14,673 nucleotides of DNA. It comes from an uncultured Clostridia bacterium. GTDB lineage: Bacteria > Bacillota > Clostridia > Christensenellales > Aristaeellaceae. Numbering within the stretch: the stretch's first letter is position 1; every line of letters starts with the position of its first letter. The translations under genes and the position numbers were made by a program. The DNA lies in the NCBI GenBank assembly GCA_934615235.1, contig CAKTTL010000071.1, positions 1-14,673 on the forward strand, given 5' to 3'. The notes below the pieces were generated by a model, which searched no databases, was not told the origin of the DNA, and was given only the letters and a program-made list of their open reading frames with translations. Shown in pieces: positions 1 through 7,334 of the stretch.

Positions 1-875
1 CCATTACCGGCTTTATCGAACCGGTCGACGGCACGGTAAACGTCGACGGCAAGGATATTACGCACGTGCCGATTGAAAAGCGCAACATCGGTATCGTCTT
101 CCAGAGCTATGCGCTTTTCCCGACGATGACGGTTTACGATAACATCGCCTTCGGCCTGAAGATTCAAAAGCTCGGCAGGGCGGAGATCGATAAAAAGGTT
201 CGCGATATCGCGAAAAAGGTTGATCTCAGCGACGAACAGCTGAAAAAAGCGGTTTCGCAGCTTTCCGGCGGCCAGCAGCAGCGCGTCGCCATTGCCCGCG
301 CGCTGGTAACCGGACCGGCGATTATCTGCATGGATGAGCCGCTTTCCAACCTCGACGCAAAGCTGCGCGTGCAGCTGCGCAACGAGTTGAAGAAGATGCA
401 GCGCGATTTCGGCATCACGACGATTTACGTCACGCACGACCAGGAAGAAGCGCTGACGCTTTCCGACCGCATCGCGGTCTTTAACAAGGGATTTATCGAG
501 CAAATCGGCACGCCCAACGAGGTATACAACCACTCGCAGACCGAGTTTGTCTGCAATTTTATCGGCGATATCAATCGCGTGGACGGCGAAATTGCGGCGC
601 AGATGCGCCTGGATCCTGCAAAGCATCACTTTGTGCGTCTGGAGCGCGTGCGCGTAAACCGCCCGAAGGACGAGAGCGAACTGCAGCTGCCCGGCGTAAT
701 CGAAAGCCGCGAATATTACGGCCTGTATATCAAGTACTATATCTCCGTCGCGGGACAGACGATTAAGGCGATTGAGAAAAACGACGGAATCAACATCTAC
801 GAGCAGGGCGAAAAGGTGACCGTCGGCATCCATCCGGCCGATCTGATGAGCTACGACGCGCCTGCGCAGGCGTAA
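1..875 (+). CDS. ABC transporter ATP-binding protein, Fe3+/polyamine importer type (5' partial)
   Basis: Cytoplasmic ATPase that would power a binding-protein-dependent importer. The reading frame is open from base 3, so the N-terminus with the Walker A loop lies outside the window. Visible in order: Q-loop region GIVFQSYALFP (about 90-122), signature LSGGQQQR (261-284), Walker B plus D-loop region IICMDEPLSNLDAKLR (about 324-371) and the switch histidine in VTHDQEEAL (about 426-452). A C-terminal extension of about 110 residues fits a TOBE-like regulatory domain. These motifs are typical of the PotA/FbpC/PhnT group. The stop is followed 12 bases later by the permease start with AAAGGAGG between them, so the two are co-transcribed. 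The substrate cannot be decided; the binding protein is probably upstream of the window. Confidence 0.93.
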   Translation, partial: ITGFIEPVDGTVNVDGKDITHVPIEKRNIGIVFQSYALFPTMTVYDNIAFGLKIQKLGRAEIDKKVRDIAKKVDLSDEQLKKAVSQLSGGQQQRVAIARALVTGPAIICMDEPLSNLDAKLRVQLRNELKKMQRDFGITTIYVTHDQEEALTLSDRIAVFNKGFIEQIGTPNEVYNHSQTEFVCNFIGDINRVDGEIAAQMRLDPAKHHFVRLERVRVNRPKDESELQLPGVIESREYYGLYIKYYISVAGQTIKAIEKNDGINIYEQGEKVTVGIHPADLMSYDAPAQA

Positions 876-887
876 AGGAGGCCGCAA

Positions 888-2783
888 ATGAACAAAAAGG
901 CTTCCGGGCTGAACCTTTCTCTTCTATGGAAGGTGTTCGGCATTGCGTTTTTTGTGTATCTGTTTTTCGGGTTTATGCTGCTGCCGTGCCTGAACACGCT
1001 GACGCAGATTTTTACCGCGAAAAACGCGGCGGGGCAGACCGATCCGTTTGCGGTCATCCGCTTCTTTTTCGCGGGCAATATGCCCAAGTTTATCTGGAAT
1101 TCGCTTAAGCTGGCGATCTGCCTTGTGGTCACGGTCAATATCGTGGGTATCTCGATTGTGCTTTTAACCGAGTACTTCGATATCAAAGGCGCGAAGGTGC
1201 TGCGTCTGGGCTATATGACCACGCTGATCTATTCCGGCGTGGCGCTGGTGACCGGCTATCTCTTCCTTTACGACAGCGACGGCATCCTCACATCGTGGCT
1301 TGTAAAGTCGTTCCCCAACATGAACAAGAACTGGTTCTCCGGCTTCCGCGCGGTGCTTTTCACAATGACGTTCGCCTGCACGAGCAATCACGTGCTCTTC
1401 CTTCGCAACGCCATCCGCAGCATCGACTATAACACCGTCGAAGCTGCGCGCAACATGGGCGCAAAGCCCTTTCAGGTGCTGCTCAAGGTCGTTTTCCCGA
1501 CGCTGATTCCGACGCTTTTTTCGCTGACGGTCATGACGTTCATCACCGGCCTGTGCGCGATGAGCGCGCCGACGCTGCTCGGTTACGACTCGATCAACCC
1601 GGAAATCGTCCGGCTGGCGGGCTCTTCCATTGCGGACGAGGCGTTTCCGCAGGCGCGCGCAGCGCTGCTGTCGATTATTCTGGCGATGTTTACCATCATC
1701 CTGCTGACGGTGCTCTCCAGCTATGAGCGCAAGGGTCATTACCTCTCCGTCAGCAAGACGAAGGCGAAGCTGGTCAAGCAGAAAATCACCAACCCCGCGG
1801 CGAACGTGCTGGCGCATATATACGCGTATGTGCTTTTCGTCATTTACATGACGCCGGTCGTGATGATCGTGGTTTTCGCCTTCCAGAATTACCCGGCTAT
1901 CCGCTCCAAATCGCTGAGCATGGATCAATGGACGCTCGTCAATTTCTTTGGCAAGCAGGATTTTGAATTCATGACCAACCGCGGCAAGTTCAAAACGCGC
2001 CCGGGCGCGATTTCGGGCCTGTTCGCCAACGCCGATACGGTGGGCGGCATCCGGCTGAGCTTCGTGCTGTCGGCGATTGCGGCGGCGCTGGCCTGCGTGA
2101 TCGTCGTGGCGGCGGTCAACTATATTTTCAAGAATAAGGGCAAGAAGCGCGCCGTCGTGCTGGAATACTGCATGCTTTTCCCGTGGCTGCTGCCGACGAT
2201 TCTCATCTGTTATTCGTATCGCACGTATTTCAACTCCAACGACGTCTGGTACGTCTTCAACCAGAACCTGTACATGCGCGAGAACGTGCGTTTTCTGATT
2301 GTGATGGCGTATACGGTTGTGAAGCTCCCGTTTGCGCTGCGAATGATCAAGGCGGCGTTTTACGCCATCGATGAAGAGCTCGAGGATGCGGCGCGCAATT
2401 TGGGCGCATCGAATCTCGTTACCTTCCTGCGCGTGAAACTGCCGATTGTGCTGCCGAGCGTGCTGGCCGTTTTCGCGCTCAATTTCAACGCGCTCTTTAC
2501 CGAGTATGATATGTCCGCCACGTTCCATTCCAGCTATGGCAAATCATACGCGATGGTCATCCAGAACATGTGCGCCGAGGAAGGGCGCGACGGCTACAAC
2601 GTCAACGCTTCCGGCCGACGCTGCGCGTCGACCGTGTTTATCATGATCGTCTCCGGGCTGATTCTGTATCTGGTTTACGGCGTTGGCGCGCGCGATCTGG
2701 GCGAACGGCTCGAACGCCGCGAAAAGCGGCGCAAACGCTGGGCCAAATTGACCGGCAAAGCCGGAAAAGAGATGGCAGCGTAA
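888..2783 (+). CDS. ABC transporter permease, two fused membrane domains (Fe3+/aminoethylphosphonate type)
   Basis: Inner-membrane channel subunit of the importer whose ATPase precedes it. At 631 residues it is double length. Each half carries a BPD_transp_1-type coupling loop that docks on the ATPase: EAARNMGAKPFQVLLK (residues 185-200) and EDAARNLGASNLVTFLRVK (499-517), each preceded by several hydrophobic segments. The first segment is near residues 15-33 and the last near 583-600, and the protein ends in a basic tail. The halves are joined by a hydrophilic linker near residues 280-305. Fused permeases of this kind are known in FbpB/AfuB- and PhnV-like systems and replace a heterodimer. 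The start ATG has an AAAGGAGG site at a normal distance. Fe3+, 2-aminoethylphosphonate or a polyamine are all possible substrates. Confidence 0.92.
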   Translation: MNKKASGLNLSLLWKVFGIAFFVYLFFGFMLLPCLNTLTQIFTAKNAAGQTDPFAVIRFFFAGNMPKFIWNSLKLAICLVVTVNIVGISIVLLTEYFDIKGAKVLRLGYMTTLIYSGVALVTGYLFLYDSDGILTSWLVKSFPNMNKNWFSGFRAVLFTMTFACTSNHVLFLRNAIRSIDYNTVEAARNMGAKPFQVLLKVVFPTLIPTLFSLTVMTFITGLCAMSAPTLLGYDSINPEIVRLAGSSIADEAFPQARAALLSIILAMFTIILLTVLSSYERKGHYLSVSKTKAKLVKQKITNPAANVLAHIYAYVLFVIYMTPVVMIVVFAFQNYPAIRSKSLSMDQWTLVNFFGKQDFEFMTNRGKFKTRPGAISGLFANADTVGGIRLSFVLSAIAAALACVIVVAAVNYIFKNKGKKRAVVLEYCMLFPWLLPTILICYSYRTYFNSNDVWYVFNQNLYMRENVRFLIVMAYTVVKLPFALRMIKAAFYAIDEELEDAARNLGASNLVTFLRVKLPIVLPSVLAVFALNFNALFTEYDMSATFHSSYGKSYAMVIQNMCAEEGRDGYNVNASGRRCASTVFIMIVSGLILYLVYGVGARDLGERLERREKRRKRWAKLTGKAGKEMAA

Positions 2784-2787
2784 ATCT

Positions 2788-2840
2788 TTCGCTCCGAAAA
2801 TCATCGTTTTATAAAATTAGCGATTGATTTTCGGAGCGAA
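2788..2840. repeat. 16-bp perfect inverted repeat between permease stop and SRP RNA promoter
   Basis: The arm TTCGCTCCGAAAATCA (2788-2803) is repeated exactly in reverse complement at 2825-2840, with a 21-base AT-rich centre. Pairing can continue three more base pairs past a one-base bulge (2804-2806 with 2821-2823). No T-run follows on either strand, so it is not a canonical intrinsic terminator. The right arm covers most of the -35 hexamer and the spacer of the SRP RNA promoter. It could be a hairpin at the end of the permease mRNA or an operator; I cannot tell which. Confidence 0.8.
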
Positions 2841-2852
2841 TTCTGTTATACT
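2824..2852 (+). promoter_or_regulatory. Sigma-A-type promoter of the SRP RNA gene
   Basis: TTGATT (2824-2829), a 17-bp spacer and TATACT (2847-2852) with an extended -10 TG at 2844-2845. Seven bases further on is G2860, where the predicted SRP RNA helix begins, so promoter and RNA end agree independently. Confidence 0.8.
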
Positions 2853-2859
2853 TAGCATT

Positions 2860-2982
2860 GGCTGCGATGACAGCCGGGTCCCGTGCAATGCCGCCGCGTG
2901 AATCCTGTCAGGTTCGGAAGAAAGCAGCAGTAAGCGTTGTGCACATGTGCCGCGGGTGTTCCTGGCTTGAGCGGCCTTTTTT
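2860..2982 (+). ncRNA. ffs: Bacterial signal recognition particle RNA (4.5S-like, small type)
   Basis: RNA scaffold that binds Ffh to form the SRP, which targets nascent membrane proteins. The diagnostic apical hairpin is at about 2908-2928: GTCAGG, UUC, GGAA tetraloop, GAA, AGCAGC. The usual UCC/GGA pair is replaced by UUC/GAA, a covarying change. Further helices pair 2872-2878 AGCCGGG with CCTGGCT near 2961-2967, and CCCG with CGGG. The ends GGCTGC (2860-2865) and GCGGCC (2971-2976) form the closing helix, followed by six T residues (2977-2982) that can act as the terminator. At about 117 nt from its promoter it is the small form, without the Alu domain of Bacillus-type 6S/scRNA. ggctg/cagcc near the 5' end can also pair locally. 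Confidence 0.92.
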
Positions 2983-3013
2983 AATTGTTAAATCATGCGA
3001 TTAGCGGTTCTTT

Positions 3014-3045
3014 AACGTCACGAATGGGGTTTCGTGACGTTTTTT
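3014..3045 (+). terminator. Strong rho-independent terminator
   Basis: AACGTCACGAA (3014-3024) pairs perfectly with TTCGTGACGTT (3031-3041) around a six-base loop, and a run of T residues extends through 3045. It lies about 30 bases after the SRP RNA end and before the next promoter, so it is a backup terminator for ffs and insulates the kinase gene. The opposite strand lacks a T-run. Confidence 0.9.
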
Positions 3046-3102
3046 GTTGATTTATGTCGAACGATTCTTTATGTAACCAAGTCGATTTTATGGTTAATAA
3101 GC

Positions 3103-3131
3103 GTGACAATTTAAGAAATATATGTTATAAT
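3103..3131 (+). promoter_or_regulatory. Sigma-A-type promoter of the kinase-like gene
   Basis: GTGACA (3103-3108), a 17-bp spacer, TATAAT (3126-3131) with extended -10 TG at 3123-3124. Transcription would start near 3138, downstream of a TTG at 3131, which rules out that codon as the start of the following gene. The stretch 3046-3102 is AT-rich and holds nothing else I recognise. Confidence 0.8.
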
Positions 3132-3190
3132 TGCTGCAAACAGCACAAAAAGAATTCTTGGGAGTCGATGGCAAAATGAAAGGAAGAATG

Positions 3191-3865
3191 ATGACTGAAA
3201 CCTACAGCTGGGCGCACGACGTTCGAAATTGTTTACAGATGGTAGTTGCCGCTGTAACCATGTTGGAAACAGGCGAATTCTCCGCGCAGAAACGCCTCGA
3301 GTATTTCCGGATCGCTCGCCGAAATCTCGAAAGCGCAATCTATAAGACGGATCGCTTTCTTATAGACGCCTGCGTTGAGGAAGCGCACCACGATAAGCCG
3401 TTCAGTGCTGTGCGGCTGCTCGCGGACATCGCCGCTTCTTTTCAACCGTACGCCGAGCGCCTGGGCGTAACGCTCATAAGCGACACGCAGGGCGAACCGC
3501 TTCTTTCGTGCGATCACGAATCGCTGGAGCGCGTGCTTTGCAACCTGATTTCCAACGCGATTCAGAATACGCCGACCGGCGGAACGGTGCATGTGGCCGT
3601 CGTTTCCGAAAACGAACGCGCCGTGTTCCTCGTTTCCGATACGGGGTGCGGAATCGATCCGAAGCGCGTTCGCGATTTTCTGGCGGGCGAACGGGCAGCC
3701 GGACTTGGGCTGTCCATTATCAGCCGGCTTACGAAAGAAATCGGCGGAACGATCGATTGCCAGAGCGAGACGGGCATTGGCACGTCGATCGCCGTCCGCG
3801 TGCCGCAGGAGAGCTTTTCATTCGACGCGCAAGGCGCGCCGAAAAATGCCGCCGCTTCCGTCTGA
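3191..3865 (+). CDS. Small soluble histidine-kinase-like ATPase
   Basis: Predicted cytoplasmic signalling protein of 224 residues. An N-terminal two-helix region carries a possible phosphoacceptor His9 in HDVRNCLQ, an HDxxN arrangement reminiscent of HisKA or Spo0B-type dimerisation helices. A HATPase_c domain follows: N box near residues 113-126 (N118, N122), G1 box DTGCGI (150-155), G2 box GLGLS (171-175) and a final GIGTSIAV strand. There is no membrane segment and no PAS, GAF or HAMP sensor domain, and the ATP lid between G1 and G2 is very short, about 16 residues. ATG 3191 has AGGA six bases upstream; ATGs at 3188 and 3176 are alternatives, and the TTG at 3131 lies before the transcription start. 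It has its own promoter and no response regulator nearby. It could be a phosphotransferase or an ATP-binding regulator instead of a kinase. Confidence 0.8.
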   Translation: MTETYSWAHDVRNCLQMVVAAVTMLETGEFSAQKRLEYFRIARRNLESAIYKTDRFLIDACVEEAHHDKPFSAVRLLADIAASFQPYAERLGVTLISDTQGEPLLSCDHESLERVLCNLISNAIQNTPTGGTVHVAVVSENERAVFLVSDTGCGIDPKRVRDFLAGERAAGLGLSIISRLTKEIGGTIDCQSETGIGTSIAVRVPQESFSFDAQGAPKNAAASV

Positions 3866-3873
3866 CGAAGCGG

Positions 3874-3902
3874 TTGCGGGAAGCCGGGCGTTCTGCTATA
3901 AT
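3874..3902 (+). promoter_or_regulatory. Promoter of the mrfAB region
   Basis: TTGCGG (3874-3879), a 17-bp spacer, TATAAT (3897-3902) with extended -10 TG at 3894-3895. The start would be near 3909. This places an ATG at 3908 outside the transcript and supports the GTG start at 3938. No LexA-type box is obvious. A 7-bp inverted repeat (3852-3858 with 3867-3873) ends right at the -35 element. Confidence 0.75.
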
Positions 3903-3923
3903 GCTTTATGGCATTTTATACGC

Positions 3924-3929
3924 AGGAGG
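3924..3929 (+). promoter_or_regulatory. Ribosome binding site deciding the mrfA start
   Basis: AGGAGG, eight bases before GTG 3938. The upstream in-frame ATG at 3908 has no such site and sits at or before the predicted transcription start. Confidence 0.8.
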
Positions 3930-3937
3930 CCCGGCAG

Positions 3938-6205
3938 GTGAATCTTGAACAGCTGATCGACTCGCTGAAATCGAGTCCGGCTTTTATGGAAAACGTAACG
4001 CGTTGGGAGACGATCCCGGCGTGCCCGGCGCGTCTGGCGGCTTTTCCGCCGGAGATCGACGCGCGCATTCCGGCAATGCTGCGGGAGCGCGGCGTGCATT
4101 CGCTGTATACGCATCAGCGGCAGGCGATGGACGCGGTACTGCGCGGGGAAAATATCGTCGTCGTCACCCCGACGGCTTCCGGCAAAACGATGTGCTATAA
4201 TTTGCCGGTCCTGAACAGCATTCTGCAAAACGAAGATACGCGCGCCCTCTACCTTTTCCCGACGAAGGCTCTGTCCGCCGATCAGGCGCACGAGCTGTAC
4301 GAGATGGTAGAGGCGCTTGACGTGCCCATAAAAGCCTACACATACGACGGCGATACGCCGGCCGCTGCGCGGCGCTCCATCCGCCAGGCGGGACATGTGG
4401 TCGTAACCAACCCCGATATGCTGCATGCCGCGATTCTGCCCGGACACACCAAATGGGTGAAGCTTTTCGAAAACCTGAAATACGTCGTCATCGACGAAAT
4501 TCATGCCTACCGCGGCGTGTTCGGCTCGAATCTGGCCAACGTCGTGCGCAGGCTGAAGCGGCTTTGCGCTTTTTACGGCAGCCATCCGCAGTTTATCTGC
4601 TGCTCGGCGACCATCGCCAACCCGAAGGAACTGGCCGAGACGCTGACAGGCGAGCCGATGACGCTGATCGACGATAACGGCGCGCCGATGGGCGAGCGGC
4701 ATGTGGTTTTGTATAACCCGCCCGTCGTCAACCGGCAGCTCGGCATCCGCAGGTCGTGCCTGCTGGAAACGCGCAATATCGCTTCCATGCTTGTAAGAAA
4801 CGATATCCAGTCGATCGTCTTCGCGCGCAGCCGCCTGCATGTGGAGGTGCTGACGAAATACCTCAAGGATCTCGTGCGCAGCGTACTGGGCGAGGCGGAT
4901 CGCGTGCGCGGCTACCGCGGCGGTTATCTGCCCACGCAGCGGCGCGATATCGAGCGCGGTCTGCGCGACGGGCGCGTGACGGCCGTTGTCGCAACGAACG
5001 CGCTGGAGCTCGGCATTGACATCGGACGGCTCGACGCGTGCGTCCTGTGCGGTTATCCCGGTACGATCGCCAGCACATGGCAGCAAGCCGGGCGCGCGGG
5101 AAGGCGGCGCGGCACGTCGTTGACGATTCTCGTTGCGTCCTCCTCGGCACTGGATCAGTATATCGTCAATCATCCGGATTATTTCTTTAAGCAGTCGCCT
5201 GAGAACGCGCTGGTCAATCCGGACAACCTGTATATTCAGATGAACCATCTCAAATGCGCGGCGTTCGAGCTGCCGTTCCTGGAAGGCGAAAGCTTCGGAG
5301 ATACCGACGCGACGCAGGCGATGCTCAGTTATCTCGGCGAGCAGGGCTTCCTGCGGCGGACAGGCGGGCGCTGGCATTGGAGTACGGAGGAATTTCCGGC
5401 GGCGGAAATCAGTCTGCGCTCGGCGGGCGATGAGAACTTCATGATCGTCGATATTACCGACCCGGCGAACCATAAAATCATCGGCGAGATGGATCGCTAT
5501 ACCGTGCCGATGCTCCTGCACGAGCAGGCAATTTATATGCATCAGGCGCAGCAGTATCAGGTTGAAAAGCTTGATTTTCCCAACAAGAAGGCGTATATTC
5601 GCAAGGTGGACGTCGGCTATTATACCGACGCGGACCTGAACGTCGACCTCCGCGTGCTGGATCAGGAAAAAGAGGATACGCAGGTCATGCCGCCGCGCGC
5701 GCTGGGCGAGGTGCTGGTGACGAGCATGGTGACGCTGTTCAAGAAAATGAAGTTCGACACGCACGAAAACCTTGGCTTCGGTCCGGTCGATCTGCCGGAA
5801 ATGGAATTGACCACATCCGCCTGCTGGTGGACGCTGCCGGACAGCGCGGCGGACGGTCTGACGCAGGACGAGCTGCAGGGCGGGATGCTCGGCATTTCCA
5901 CGATGCTGCGGCAGATCGCGCCGCTTTACCTGATGTGCGCGCCGCGGGATATCGCTGTGCTGTATCGCACGCGCGATCCGTTCACGCGAAAGCCGGCCGT
6001 CTATCTGTATGATAACTGCCCGGGCGGCGTCGGCCTTGCCGAGAAGGTATACGATATGCTGCCGATGCTGTTGCGCAGCGCGCGGGACGCGATCCGCGAA
6101 TGCCCGTGCGAGGCGGGATGCCCGTCGTGCGTGGGGCCTGCGGGCGAAGTGGGCGAGTCAGGCAAGAAAACGGCGCTGCTCCTGCTGGAAAGGCTGATCG
6201 GATGA
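3938..6205 (+). CDS. mrfA: MrfA-like DEAD/DEAH-box DNA helicase with C-terminal four-cysteine domain
   Basis: Superfamily 2 helicase resembling B. subtilis MrfA (YprA), which with MrfB acts in excision repair of mitomycin C damage independently of UvrABC. In the 755 residues: motif I TPTASGKT (77-84), DEIH box (186-189), SAT (223-225), motif V ATNALELGIDIG (352-363), motif VI QQAGRAGRR (382-390). The C-terminal DUF1998/MZB-like region has four cysteines, C722, C724, C728 and C731, in ECPCEAGCPSCVG, probably holding zinc. Length matches the family (about 750). GTG 3938 is preferred over ATG 3908: AGGAGG lies at 3924-3929, eight bases before it, and the predicted transcription start follows the ATG. 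The stop overlaps the mrfB start (ATGA), so the two proteins are translationally coupled. Repair function is inferred from family and gene pairing. Confidence 0.92.
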   Translation: MNLEQLIDSLKSSPAFMENVTRWETIPACPARLAAFPPEIDARIPAMLRERGVHSLYTHQRQAMDAVLRGENIVVVTPTASGKTMCYNLPVLNSILQNEDTRALYLFPTKALSADQAHELYEMVEALDVPIKAYTYDGDTPAAARRSIRQAGHVVVTNPDMLHAAILPGHTKWVKLFENLKYVVIDEIHAYRGVFGSNLANVVRRLKRLCAFYGSHPQFICCSATIANPKELAETLTGEPMTLIDDNGAPMGERHVVLYNPPVVNRQLGIRRSCLLETRNIASMLVRNDIQSIVFARSRLHVEVLTKYLKDLVRSVLGEADRVRGYRGGYLPTQRRDIERGLRDGRVTAVVATNALELGIDIGRLDACVLCGYPGTIASTWQQAGRAGRRRGTSLTILVASSSALDQYIVNHPDYFFKQSPENALVNPDNLYIQMNHLKCAAFELPFLEGESFGDTDATQAMLSYLGEQGFLRRTGGRWHWSTEEFPAAEISLRSAGDENFMIVDITDPANHKIIGEMDRYTVPMLLHEQAIYMHQAQQYQVEKLDFPNKKAYIRKVDVGYYTDADLNVDLRVLDQEKEDTQVMPPRALGEVLVTSMVTLFKKMKFDTHENLGFGPVDLPEMELTTSACWWTLPDSAADGLTQDELQGGMLGISTMLRQIAPLYLMCAPRDIAVLYRTRDPFTRKPAVYLYDNCPGGVGLAEKVYDMLPMLLRSARDAIRECPCEAGCPSCVGPAGEVGESGKKTALLLLERLIG

Positions 6206-7317
6206 TTGTCAACCTGCGTGCAAAGCTGAAAGAGGCTGCAAAGGAAACACCGAAACCGCAGCCGCAGATCGAATGCCTTGTGCGGGATGAACGGTTCCCT
6301 TTTCCGGAGGCGGACGCGCTTCGCGCGGTTACTGCGCGCGATATGCGCAGACTCGGGCTGGAGACGGCGGAAGTTCCGGCGGAGAAGGTGCTGTATCTCG
6401 ATACGGAAACGACCGGCTTCGCGGGTGCGGGAACAGTGGCTTTCCTGATTGGCATGGGCTGGCTGGAAGGCGATGAATTCGTCGTGCGGCAGGCGTTTAT
6501 GCGCGATTATCCGGAAGAGCCGGCGCAGCTCGCGCTGTTCGCCGAAAAGCTGCGGGATGCGGACTGCATCGTTACGTTTAACGGCAAGACGTTCGATATC
6601 CCGATTCTGCGCGATCGTTTTCTCATGGCCCGCATGCGCGATCAGTGGCACGAAAAGCCGCATCTCGACCTGCTGCACGCGGCGCGCCGAACCTGGAAGC
6701 CGCGGCTCGGCAGGTGCGATCTGGGCACGCTGGAGCGTGAAATTCTCGGTTTTGCGCGCGAGGATGATATTCCCGGCTCAGAAGCCCCGGAGCGGTTTTT
6801 CCAATACCTCAAGACGGGCGATTTTTCACTTGTGGAACCGGTTATGCGCCACAATGCGGAAGACGTGGTTTCGCTTGCGCGGCTGCTGGCGCATATGGCG
6901 GGCGTTTACGAGCGCGCAGAAGAGCAGCAGAGCATGCTCGATGTGCTGGCCGTCGGCGCGGCGCTGGAAAAGTTCGGTGAGCCGGAACGGGCGCGGCGGT
7001 GTTATCGGCTGGCAAGCGGTTCGGAATTGAGCGCGCTTGCGCGCGGAAAGCTGGCCACGTCGTACGCCCGCGCGCACGAATATGCGCAGGCTGCGGAGAC
7101 GTATCAGGCGATGATCGCGCGCGGAGAGGGCGGGCTGGACGCTTACAGATCGCTGGCCATTCTGCTGGAATGGAGACTCGGCCGTCCGAAGGACGCGCTG
7201 CGCGTGACGGAGCAGGCGCTGGCCAAATTCTCCGGCGGAGATTTCCGCTACCGGGTGGACGAGACGGCGCTGGAAGGGCTGCAGAGAAGATATCTTCGGT
7301 TAATCCGCAAAGTATAG
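6202..7317 (+). CDS. mrfB: MrfB-like DEDDh 3'-5' exonuclease with TPR-like tail
   Basis: Metal-dependent nuclease of the RNase H-like fold, the partner of MrfA in B. subtilis (YprB). Among 371 residues the catalytic set is visible: D67 and E69 in YLDTETTG, D132 in FNGKTFDIP, and H217 and D221 in RHNAEDVVSL, the DEDDh arrangement. Residues about 235-350 are helical with alternating A/Y/L positions, resembling tetratricopeptide repeats, as in the family. ATG 6202 overlaps the helicase stop by four bases; longer in-frame extensions would lie inside mrfA. The paired helicase and nuclease suggest unwinding and degradation of a damaged strand (inferred). It is somewhat shorter than the Bacillus protein. 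Confidence 0.9.
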   Translation: MIVNLRAKLKEAAKETPKPQPQIECLVRDERFPFPEADALRAVTARDMRRLGLETAEVPAEKVLYLDTETTGFAGAGTVAFLIGMGWLEGDEFVVRQAFMRDYPEEPAQLALFAEKLRDADCIVTFNGKTFDIPILRDRFLMARMRDQWHEKPHLDLLHAARRTWKPRLGRCDLGTLEREILGFAREDDIPGSEAPERFFQYLKTGDFSLVEPVMRHNAEDVVSLARLLAHMAGVYERAEEQQSMLDVLAVGAALEKFGEPERARRCYRLASGSELSALARGKLATSYARAHEYAQAAETYQAMIARGEGGLDAYRSLAILLEWRLGRPKDALRVTEQALAKFSGGDFRYRVDETALEGLQRRYLRLIRKV

Positions 7318-7334
7318 AAAAGGAGACGAAAAGA

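Noticed and set aside
1164..2528. Open frame of about 450 codons antisense to the ABC permease
   Set aside because: Arg/His/Gln-rich composition, no ribosome binding site or motif; a shadow of the permease.
3852..3873. 7-bp inverted repeat CCGCTTC/GAAGCGG spanning the kinase stop codon
   Set aside because: No T-run follows and it runs into the next promoter; may be a weak hairpin, but it does not qualify as a terminator.
3896..5764. Very long open frame (over 600 codons) antisense to the helicase gene
   Set aside because: Its product is rich in His, Arg and Ala with no domain, and the helicase motifs on the plus strand are unmistakable. It is a shadow caused by GC-rich codon bias.
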